Both the position numbers and the translations under genes were made by a program. The notes under the pieces are model-generated. The model was not told where the DNA came from, ran no database searches, and saw only the letters and a list, made by a program, of their open reading frames with translations. From positions 1 through 41,445 of the forward strand of contig DATLAJ010000092.1 in NCBI GenBank assembly GCA_035527515.1: a DNA stretch of 41,445 bases. The letters are read 5' to 3'. Shown here piece by piece: positions 34,417 to 41,445 of the stretch (within the stretch, counting starts at the first letter, position 1; each line of letters begins with the position of its first letter). This stretch comes from a bacterium (GTDB lineage: Bacteria; B130-G9).

Positions 34417-34641
34417 ATGAAATGTAGCATTGAGGGTTGCCCCGGCGAGTGTGAGGAGCATCTGATCGCTCACACAGTGCGGCACAATGGGCAGCTGATT
34501 GTCATAGACCACGTCCCAGCGCAGGTCTGCTGCGAGTGTGGGGACGTTCTTCTGAGTCCGGATACGATTCGTCGGATCGAGGCGCTGCTTGGGACTCCAG
34601 CAGAGCCAGTTGGCGCGGCACCACTGTATGAATATGCGTGA
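34417..34641 (+). CDS. YgiT-type zinc-finger antitoxin-like protein
   Basis: A 74-residue protein. Cys residues near the N-terminus (MKCSIEGCPGECEE) and a second pair, VCCECGD (about 38-44), give the YgiT/MqsA N-terminal zinc-binding unit. The C-terminus (VGAAPLYEYA) is the usual family ending. MqsA-type proteins of this short form lack the HTH and occur behind DUF4258 or MqsR-like toxins. It starts three bases after the frameshifted DUF4258 gene and appears intact, so it is a solitary antitoxin if the toxin is dead. No DNA-binding domain is present, so autoregulation is doubtful. Confidence 0.8.
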   Translation: MKCSIEGCPGECEEHLIAHTVRHNGQLIVIDHVPAQVCCECGDVLLSPDTIRRIEALLGTPAEPVGAAPLYEYA

Positions 34642-34722
34642 ATATCGGGTCATCCGAATGATGATCTGGCACCCGGCACGCTAAACAGCATATTCAAACA
34701 GGCGGGACTGAAGAGGAGCTGA
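34642..34722 (+). pseudogene. hicA: hicA toxin remnant (5'-deleted)
   Basis: Immediately after the YgiT-type stop, and in the same frame, the sequence reads ISGHPNDDLAPGTLNSIFKQ then AGLKRS and a stop. This is the C-terminal third of a HicA mRNA interferase (the H-P-x-x-D-L...GTL-x-S-I-x-K-Q-A-G-L pattern). The N-terminal part, with the catalytic His region, is gone, and no start codon is available. The stop is one base before hicB, the normal hicAB spacing. Confidence 0.75.
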
Positions 34723-34723
34723 A

Positions 34724-34936
34724 ATGCATCGTTTCCTTGTGGTGATTGAGAAGGCGGGCAGCAACTACTCGGCATATTCGCCCGATCTGCCGGGCTGCGT
34801 GGCCACCGGCGCAACCCGGGATGAGGTCGAACGAAATATGCACGAGGCGATCGAAATGCACGTGCAAGGGCTTCAGGAGGATGGCTTGACCGTGCCCGAG
34901 TCTCTTTCCTTTGCGGAGTATGTGGCTGTTCGATAA
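34724..34936 (+). CDS. hicB: HicB family antitoxin
   Basis: A 70-residue protein with the HicB fold signature: FLVVIEKAGSNYSAYSPDLPGCVATGATRDEVERNMHEA, then IEMHVQGLQEDG and a P-ES ending. Short HicB forms without a C-terminal DNA-binding domain are common. Its toxin partner hicA is reduced to a C-terminal scrap directly upstream, so this is an orphan antitoxin. It may be retained by chance or give immunity to incoming HicA. Confidence 0.85.
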   Translation: MHRFLVVIEKAGSNYSAYSPDLPGCVATGATRDEVERNMHEAIEMHVQGLQEDGLTVPESLSFAEYVAVR

Positions 34937-35023
34937 ATGCGCGCCTGCGCCTACGGTTTCTCACGTTAATCCCTTTGTATGTTATTCTCTATGTTCTCTC
35001 CTTGGGGGCTTCGCAGCTGGTAT

Positions 35024-35069
35024 CAAGCCACCACCAATGAAAGCGGTGTCAAGCCACCGCACTCCAAAA
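35024..35069. repeat. Direct repeat upstream of the ATP synthase operon
   Basis: TCAAGCCACC occurs at 35023-35032 and again at 35050-35059, 27 bases apart. The second copy continues as CAAGCCACCGCACTCCAAA, which matches 2747-2765 at 18 of 19 bases. The gap 34937-35237 otherwise holds a promoter and no gene I can support. Confidence 0.4.
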
Positions 35070-35122
35070 ACAAGGGGGTCGCCCACACGGTCAATGTGAT
35101 TTTTGGGGTCTGTGGGAAAGTA

Positions 35123-35152
35123 TTGACAGCTTGAGTGGTTCAAGAGTAACCT
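35123..35152 (+). promoter_or_regulatory. Candidate promoter of the ATP synthase operon
   Basis: TTGACA (35123-35128) is followed by TAACCT (35147-35152) after 18 bases. The -35 is perfect and the -10 weak. It would give a leader of about 80 bases before the GTG of atpZ. Confidence 0.45.
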
Positions 35153-35237
35153 TAGGCCTCCCTATTTGAGGCTTTTTGTGTCAGCCGCCTTCGCTGAAGT
35201 TTTTGGGCAAAGTTACCGAATAGAGCAAAGGATAGTA

Positions 35238-35522
35238 GTGCCTAGCACGAGAGAGCCTCGACGACCCAAGGACGAGGTTTTGAGAGAGTTCTTCCGGAGT
35301 ATTGGGCTTGTTACTCAGATCGGCTTAACGGTTGTGGTGGCGATCGGGGTGGGCTTTGGAGCAGGATTCTACGTTGACAGATGGCTTGACACAGACCACA
35401 CTTTTTTGGTTGTTGGCATATTGTTTGGCATTGGTGCTGCTTTCTGGAACGTGTATCGCTTGCTTCTCAAAGGTTTCATTCCGCCGGGGTCCGCTGGCGA
35501 TGATGGTGAGAAAGAGAGATGA
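35238..35522 (+). CDS. atpZ: AtpZ/AtpI-type F0 assembly protein
   Basis: A 94-residue protein with two membrane helices (about 24-44 and 53-71) separated by the short loop YVDRWLDTDH. The G-x-G-x-G-x-x-D-R-W-L pattern and the following FGIGAAFWNVYRLL are typical of the AtpZ family, which works with AtpI in c-ring assembly and possibly Mg2+/Ca2+ transport. I place the start at GTG 35238, five bases after AAAGGA; the frame is open back to 35166 but that stretch lacks conservation cues. It is the first gene of the operon and its stop abuts the TTG of atpI. Confidence 0.8.
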   Translation: MPSTREPRRPKDEVLREFFRSIGLVTQIGLTVVVAIGVGFGAGFYVDRWLDTDHTFLVVGILFGIGAAFWNVYRLLLKGFIPPGSAGDDGEKER

Positions 35523-35987
35523 TTGAGGCTTGTGCGTTTCCAGTCAAAGGGGTTGTGCGACATAGACGAACAAAAAGAGTGCTTATTTGACTTCAGGCGC
35601 CGTGTAACCACGGTCGCGGCCGGGGCTGCGCTCGTGGTCTGCGCCTTGAGCGTGCTCATGGGCTATTGGGGAGTCGCCCTGGGTTTTGGGCTGGGCTCGG
35701 TAGCAAGCATTGCGGCGTTTTGGTTTGCGGTGAAGAAGTCGCTTAGATTGCTCGTAATTGCCGATTCGAATCGAGCGGCAGCGCATTCGTTTGCATGGCT
35801 CGTGCCGAGGTTCTTACTGTTTGGTCTGGCACTATTGGTCGGTGCGAAGTATTCGTCGGTCAGTTTCGCGGCCGTGGCGGCGGGGATATTTCTCTGCCAC
35901 ATCATACTTGTCCTTTACGAGCCCGTGATAAGCCGGTTTTACGCGGATTCTAAGAGGGCCTCGGAAGGGGCTTTTGAGGAGAGTTAA
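35523..35987 (+). CDS. atpI: ATP synthase protein I
   Basis: A 154-residue protein with four membrane helices (about 31-47, 52-69, 90-108 and 112-132), as in the AtpI family. Sequence is poorly conserved in this family, so the call rests on topology, length and its place between atpZ and atpB. AtpI helps assemble the c ring, which matters here because two different c proteins must be built into the rotor. TTG start directly following the atpZ stop. Confidence 0.75.
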   Translation: MRLVRFQSKGLCDIDEQKECLFDFRRRVTTVAAGAALVVCALSVLMGYWGVALGFGLGSVASIAAFWFAVKKSLRLLVIADSNRAAAHSFAWLVPRFLLFGLALLVGAKYSSVSFAAVAAGIFLCHIILVLYEPVISRFYADSKRASEGAFEES

Positions 35988-35992
35988 CAGGA

Positions 35993-36676
35993 ATGGAGAG
36001 CGTAGGGCAAGTCCCTCAGCTACACGAGATATGGGGCCTGAAGCTCCCCTTGGGCGGCGTTAACCACGTGACTGTGATAATGACTTGGGTCGTGATGGCC
36101 ATTATCGTTGTTGTGGCCGCTATTGTGGTGAGGCGGCTCAAAGAGGTTCCTGGCCGCGTTCAGGTTGTGGTCGAGCTGTTGGCCAGGTTCTTCGATGACC
36201 TCGTTGAGGATTCATTGGGCCGGGATGATAGGCGATATCTTCCGCTCATCGGGACACTCTTCCTGTTCTTGCTCCTGTCGAATTGGCTCGGTGTTATTCC
36301 TGGGCTTCGGGAGCCCACCAGTGATATAAACACGCCGCTGTCGCTGGGGATTATGGGTTTTTTTATATGGCACATTTCTGGGATGCGTGCCAAAGGGATA
36401 TGGGGCTATCTCAAGGGGTTCTTCCAGCCCATGTTCTTCATGTTCCCGCTCAATGCGGTTAGCGAGATTGCGAAGGTGATATCGATTTCCTTTCGTCTTT
36501 TTGGCAACATAATGGGCGGCTCAATCATCATTCTGGTCGTTTCGCAGCTGTTGATGTTTCTCATTGTTCCGGTATTGCTCACCGGGTTTTTCGGTTTATT
36601 TGTTGGCTCGGTACAGGCTTTTGTGTTCACGATGCTTTACTTGACGTATATCTCGGTAGCGGTTCGTTCGGACTAA
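35993..36676 (+). CDS. atpB: F0 subunit a of ATP synthase
   Basis: A 227-residue subunit a, the stator channel protein. Key features: PTSDINTPLSL (from 108), the essential arginine R168 in SISFRLFGNIMGG, and the C-terminal helix QAFVFTMLYLTYIS. R168 is the residue that faces the c-ring carboxylates. About five or six membrane helices. ATG start with GAGGAG about ten bases upstream. It is followed by the four-hairpin c gene. Confidence 0.95.
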   Translation: MESVGQVPQLHEIWGLKLPLGGVNHVTVIMTWVVMAIIVVVAAIVVRRLKEVPGRVQVVVELLARFFDDLVEDSLGRDDRRYLPLIGTLFLFLLLSNWLGVIPGLREPTSDINTPLSLGIMGFFIWHISGMRAKGIWGYLKGFFQPMFFMFPLNAVSEIAKVISISFRLFGNIMGGSIIILVVSQLLMFLIVPVLLTGFFGLFVGSVQAFVFTMLYLTYISVAVRSD

Positions 36677-36692
36677 GAGTCAAAGGCTGCAA

Positions 36693-37655
36693 TTGGAAGC
36701 ATATTGGGCTGAAGCTATCAAGTATCTTGCGGCCGGCATCTGTATGGGTTTTGGTGCTATCGGTGCAGGCGTTGGGGAGGGTTACACCGCAGGCCAGACC
36801 GTTTTGGGCATATCCCGTCAGCCGAGCGCCTCGGGCCAGCTGATTAAAACGATGCTCATTGGCCAGGCGATAACCGAGACGTCCGGCATCTTTGCCCTTG
36901 TCATCGCAGTGTTGATGATCAGCCCCGGCGTCGGCGCCGGCGACAATATCGTAGTGAGTATGGCGGCGTTTCTGGGCGCAGGGATAAGCGTCGGTATCGC
37001 GGGCTTTGGCGTCGGTATCGGGGGAGGCTTCCCTGCCGCAAAGGCCTGCGAGGGCATAGCGAGGCGCCCCTCGGTGGCCGGACAGGTCAGCGTCACGATG
37101 CTGATCGGACAGGCTGCCGCCTCAACCCCGGTCGTTTTTGGGTTGGTCGTGGCATTCATCCTTCTTTACACGCCTTTTTCGGGGAGTTGGGAGAGGGCCG
37201 CAGCGCTTCTTGGCGCAGGGATAAGCGCGGGCTTTGGTGGGTTTGGCAGTGGCATTGGTGGGGGCATGCCCGGCGGGACTGCTTGCGCTGCTACTGCGAG
37301 GCGCATGGACTTGCGCAGCCAGATAATCGGGACGATGCTGATCGGCCAAGCCGTTACTCAGACCTCGGCCATCTTCGCGCTGGTCGTCTCTTTTCTGCTG
37401 ATGTTCACCACGGGCGATGGCTCGGACATCGTCAAGATAGCTGGCTTACTTGGTGCGGGCATCAGCATGGGCTTTGGCGCTATCGGCCCCGGCTTGGGTA
37501 CCGGTATCCCGGCGGCGTCCGCATGCACCTGCATTCGGATAAACGAGCGAACCGGCTCGGTAACAACGCGGGTCATGTTGCTGGGCCAGGCAGTTGCGCA
37601 GTCAACGGCCATATACTCTCTGATCATAGCTCTGCTTATGATATTCGTTGTGTAG
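36693..37655 (+). CDS. Four-hairpin fused c-type rotor subunit (8 membrane helices)
   Basis: A 320-residue single ORF made of four consecutive c-subunit hairpins (about 10-77, 92-160, 170-238 and 250-320), each with a Gly-rich first helix (LGAGIS.GFG) and a second helix starting MLIGQA or MLLGQA. Hairpin 1 has E29 and E62 (ITETSGIF) at the two ion-site positions. The equivalents in the others are G111/S144, G190/Q223 and T270/Q303, so only hairpin 1 keeps the carboxylates. TTG start with AAAGG upstream. A normal c gene follows. Fused c proteins with fewer sites are known from V/A-type rotors and from Acetobacterium woodii (double hairpin), but a four-hairpin form in a bacterial F-type operon is unusual. 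It probably joins the normal c subunit in one ring. Confidence 0.93.
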   Translation: MEAYWAEAIKYLAAGICMGFGAIGAGVGEGYTAGQTVLGISRQPSASGQLIKTMLIGQAITETSGIFALVIAVLMISPGVGAGDNIVVSMAAFLGAGISVGIAGFGVGIGGGFPAAKACEGIARRPSVAGQVSVTMLIGQAAASTPVVFGLVVAFILLYTPFSGSWERAAALLGAGISAGFGGFGSGIGGGMPGGTACAATARRMDLRSQIIGTMLIGQAVTQTSAIFALVVSFLLMFTTGDGSDIVKIAGLLGAGISMGFGAIGPGLGTGIPAASACTCIRINERTGSVTTRVMLLGQAVAQSTAIYSLIIALLMIFVV

Positions 37656-37732
37656 TCCAGAACTCATGCTGCTTATGCCTTTTGGCAGTGGCGTGATTAG
37701 TTGTGCAAGTAGTAAGGAAAGGGAGAAGTTTT

Positions 37733-37987
37733 ATGGAGATTACTTCGGACGCGATCATCAAGGCTGCTGCGCTTCTTGGTGCGGGCATCTGCATGGGCTT
37801 TGGAGCCATAGGCCCGGGCGTCGGCGAGGGTTATGCCGCCGGTAAGGCCTGCGAGGGCATTTCTCGGGCCCCGAAGGAGGCAGGCCTGCTGACCAGAACG
37901 ATGCTCATAGGCCAGGCAGTCTCCGAGTCAACAGGCATTTACTCATTGGTAATCGCGTTGCTTCTGATTTTTGTTGTTGGTGGCTAG
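37733..37987 (+). CDS. atpE: F0 subunit c with two-carboxylate Na+-type site
   Basis: An 84-residue canonical c subunit. Its numbering coincides with Ilyobacter tartaricus c: P28, E32 (Q in I. tartaricus), V63, E65, S66, T67 and Y70, all present in PGVGEGYAAGKA and GQAVSESTGIYSL. E32 with E65 is the two-carboxylate pattern described for the Na+-driven rotor of Fusobacterium nucleatum, so Na+ coupling is likely. The start is ATG 37733, with GGGAG seven bases upstream; a GTG at 37703 would add an unlikely basic extension. The 131 bases after it (37988-38118) contain GC-rich potential hairpins (for example CCTGG/CCAGG) but no gene. Confidence 0.95.
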   Translation: MEITSDAIIKAAALLGAGICMGFGAIGPGVGEGYAAGKACEGISRAPKEAGLLTRTMLIGQAVSESTGIYSLVIALLLIFVVGG

Positions 37988-38118
37988 AGGTTCGCATTAT
38001 ACCTGGTTGCTGGCCAGGCTGATACGTGGCCACAGGGCTTGCCTGGGCTCTCTGCCTTTGTTGGGGCCCTTGTTCACGGGGCAAGTTGGGAATCCGAGAC
38101 GAGCAGCGGTGAATAGGA

Positions 38119-38550
38119 ATGGTTGAGCTAAACTTCACGATAGTCATTCAAGCTATCAGTTTCGTGATCTTGTTTCTCGTGATGAAGAAGGTTTTCTGGA
38201 AGCCGCTGATGAAGCACCTCGACCGGCGTGATGCACTGATCAGCGGCCGCAAAGACGAGATCGAGAAGCTCCGGGCCGAGTCGATACGAATGCGTGAGGA
38301 GTACTCGGGCCGGATAAGGGCAGCACGCAAGGAGGGGATCTCGCTTCAAGAGAAGCTCATCAGAGAAGGCCGCGCCGAGCGACTCCGACTGATCTCGGAG
38401 TCGCTGGACAAGGCGGAGGAGGTCACTGCTGCTGGGGAGAAGGGGCTTCTCAATGACAAGCAGGCCGCGCTTGATGGGATCAAGGACGAGGAGATAGGGA
38501 TAATGGCGGAGCAGATCGCGAGTCGGATTCTATCGGTGCAGGAGAGTTGA
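38119..38550 (+). CDS. atpF: F0 subunit b of ATP synthase
   Basis: A 143-residue subunit b: one N-terminal membrane helix (about 5-25, FTIVIQAISFVILFLVMKKVFW), then KPLMKHLDRRDALI and a long charged helix or coiled coil. It forms half of the peripheral stalk linking subunit a to F1. A second, divergent b-like gene overlaps its 3' end, so the stalk is probably a b/b' heterodimer. Confidence 0.9.
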   Translation: MVELNFTIVIQAISFVILFLVMKKVFWKPLMKHLDRRDALISGRKDEIEKLRAESIRMREEYSGRIRAARKEGISLQEKLIREGRAERLRLISESLDKAEEVTAAGEKGLLNDKQAALDGIKDEEIGIMAEQIASRILSVQES

Positions 38551-38558
38551 GGTCGGAT

Positions 38559-39155
38559 ATGGCAGGCAGCGGTAAGGGGAAGGATAGGCGTTCTCGACGG
38601 CTATTGAGGCCTTCCATGGTCATTGTTTATATATTGGGAGCCTACCTGATCGCTAACTACGCATTGAGGGCTAGCGGCCACGTATATCCTGAGACGATGA
38701 AGCTCGTGAACTTAGGGCTGTTCGTGTATTTGATGTATCACTTTCTCAGGAAGCCGTTGGTCGCGATGCTCGACTCGAAGATTGCGGACGCCGTTGAGCT
38801 GCTCAAGACCACAGAATCTCAGTTAGCGGAGGCCAAGAGCGACCATCAGGAGGCTCAGCGTTTGTTGTCAGGTCTTGAGGATGAGATTGAGAAGCTCAGT
38901 GTGCGGGCCAAGGAGCTCGGTGAGGTCGAGCGAGATGCCTTGATTGCGGATGGCAAGGAGCGTGCTGGAAGCATCATAGACCAGGCCAGTGTAACCCTGA
39001 AAGGTCGGGAGCAGGAGATTCGGCAAGGGGTACTCAAGGAGGTAGCGCAACGTTGCGTGGATGTTGCCGGAGCGAGGATTTCCCAGAGGCTTACGCCCGC
39101 TCTTCATCTGGCACTGGTTAGGTCTCGCATCTTGGCGATCGGGAGGCGTTCGTGA
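38559..39155 (+). CDS. Second F0 subunit b (b'-like)
   Basis: A 198-residue b-like protein with a basic N-terminal extension (about 1-20), two hydrophobic segments (about 20-38 and 47-63) and a long coiled coil (about 66-175). The segment KLVNLGLFVYLMYHFLRKPLVAML is the standard b anchor, preceded by an extra helix or signal-like stretch. The last part (VAQRCVDVAGARISQRL) resembles the delta-contacting end of b. The ATG at 38559 has GAGG six bases upstream; a TTG at 38547 would add four residues. Its stop overlaps the atpH GTG. Confidence 0.85.
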   Translation: MAGSGKGKDRRSRRLLRPSMVIVYILGAYLIANYALRASGHVYPETMKLVNLGLFVYLMYHFLRKPLVAMLDSKIADAVELLKTTESQLAEAKSDHQEAQRLLSGLEDEIEKLSVRAKELGEVERDALIADGKERAGSIIDQASVTLKGREQEIRQGVLKEVAQRCVDVAGARISQRLTPALHLALVRSRILAIGRRS

Positions 39156-39739
39156 ATAAAACCTCTTTGGCAAAGCGCTATGCTAAGGCGTTGTGTGGTT
39201 TGGTTCCCGAGGATAAGCTGGAGGACATTCGCGAGGAGTTGCGGGCGCTTGGGAGGTTGGCGCGGGAGTCACACGAGTTTTACAGCATGTTGAATAACGA
39301 GACGTTGGCGCTAGGCGTTCGGCAGAGGCTATTGGACATCGTTCTGAAGAAGCTCGAGCCGCCGGATGTTCTTTTCAAGTTTTTTCACCTCTTGCTTCGC
39401 CACGGACGGATATCGCTGGTCGAAGAGATCGTCGAGCAATATGATTACGAGGCCGATCGTCGGCTGGGGCGGATGCGGGGCGAGCTCTTGGCTCCGATTG
39501 AGGTGCCGAAGGAAGACGTTCGGGCGTTGGAGAAGAGATTGAAGGAGCTTCTAGGAGCGGACGTAACACTGTCGCAGAGGCAGGATAGAACACTTCTTGG
39601 AGGGTTTGTGGTTCGGATTGAGGACTGGCTCTTTGACGCTACCGTTGATGCGGAGCTCTTGCGTGCCAAAGATCTGATCGGCGGCGTTTTGGATACTGGT
39701 CATGATGAGTCCTCTTTGGTTTTGCCTTCGAGAAGCTGA
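39152..39739 (+). CDS. atpH: F1 subunit delta of ATP synthase
   Basis: A 195-residue delta subunit, which joins the b stalk to the top of F1. The N-terminus SLAKRYAKALCGL is the family start. The C-terminus (DRTLLGGFVVRIEDWLFDATVDAEL) is the conserved delta end, with G-G-x-x-x-R-x-x-D. GTG start overlapping the b' stop by four bases. Confidence 0.93.
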   Translation: MNKTSLAKRYAKALCGLVPEDKLEDIREELRALGRLARESHEFYSMLNNETLALGVRQRLLDIVLKKLEPPDVLFKFFHLLLRHGRISLVEEIVEQYDYEADRRLGRMRGELLAPIEVPKEDVRALEKRLKELLGADVTLSQRQDRTLLGGFVVRIEDWLFDATVDAELLRAKDLIGGVLDTGHDESSLVLPSRS

Positions 39740-39749
39740 CTGGAGGTAG

Positions 39750-41264
<1,515 letters not shown>

Positions 41265-41277
41265 TTAGGTTCTTAAT

Positions 41278-41445
41278 ATGCCGACACTAAGAGACGTTCG
41301 ACGACGTATTCTCAGCGTCAAGAACACGCAGAAGTTGACGCGGGCGATGAAGATGGTCGCCTCGTCCAAGCTGCGTCGTGCGGAGAGGTTTCTTGTTCAG
41401 GCTAGGCCTTACTCGAAGAAGATGATGGAGGTCGTTGCGAGCCTG
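41278..41445 (+). CDS. atpG: F1 subunit gamma of ATP synthase (partial, cut by window edge)
   Basis: The first 56 codons of the gamma subunit, the central rotor shaft: MPTLRDVRRRILSVKNTQKL then TRAMKMVASSKLRRAE, the invariant N-terminal helix of gamma. The frame is open to the window end. It begins 13 bases after atpA; atpD and atpC are expected further on. Confidence 0.95.
   Translation, partial: MPTLRDVRRRILSVKNTQKLTRAMKMVASSKLRRAERFLVQARPYSKKMMEVVASL

Noticed and set aside
35023-35069. CRISPR-like repeat
   Set aside because: Only two 10-base copies, no regular spacer series and no cas genes.
36693-37655. Explaining the four-hairpin ORF as separate c genes with missed stops
   Set aside because: The hairpins are joined in one frame by continuous linkers with no internal stop, and only the separate downstream gene has its own clear start with ribosome site.

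Overview
The window looks like chromosomal DNA of an uncultured, Gram-negative-type bacterium of moderately high GC, probably from a poorly characterised phylum. The reasons are a TonB-C-type energy transducer, very large secreted multidomain proteins, a bacterial F-type ATP synthase operon, many membrane genes recognisable only as DUFs, frequent TTG/GTG starts, and intergenic hairpin repeats. I cannot assign a phylum from sequence alone. No rRNA, tRNA, CRISPR array, transposase or phage gene was seen.

Layout: (1) 250-2244, minus strand: a GT-C-like membrane glycosyltransferase, followed by a divergent intergenic region packed with hairpin repeats. (2) 2979-9838: eight tightly spaced plus-strand genes forming two tandem paralogous copies of one four-gene membrane cassette (A: Fn3 + DUF6754; B: multi-spanning protein; C: bitopic protein with an alpha/beta-like outer domain; D: multi-spanning protein). 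(3) 10057-12385: a zinc-ribbon membrane protein, a small membrane protein and an orphan membrane histidine kinase. (4) 12703-26763: two secreted giants, a 3416-residue mosaic protein and a 1254-residue double PQQ-type beta-propeller, sharing Ca-loop and C-terminal modules. (5) 26747-29422, minus strand: a DUF512/radical-SAM-type protein and an AI-2E-family transporter. (6) 29610-30663: a lone EutN/CcmL pentamer protein overlapping a TonB-C protein. (7) 30975-34936: a defence island with an HTH-fused C5 DNA methyltransferase, a PD-(D/E)XK nuclease, a C-protein with a recognisable C-box and a Vsr endonuclease, followed by decayed toxin-antitoxin genes (frameshifted DUF4258, intact YgiT-type zinc finger, 5'-deleted hicA, intact hicB). 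(8) 35238 to the window end: the F-type ATP synthase operon atpZ-atpI-atpB-[four-hairpin c]-atpE-atpF-atpF'-atpH-atpA-atpG (cut by the window edge).

The most unusual biology is in two places. The ATP synthase encodes two rotor proteins: a normal 84-residue c subunit with a two-carboxylate Na+-type site (E32, E65, S66, T67, Y70), and a 320-residue fusion of four c hairpins in which only hairpin 1 keeps the ion-binding carboxylates. This predicts a hybrid c ring with fewer ion sites than helical hairpins. The other is the duplicated DUF6754 cassette, which looks like a dedicated four-component membrane complex of unknown function.
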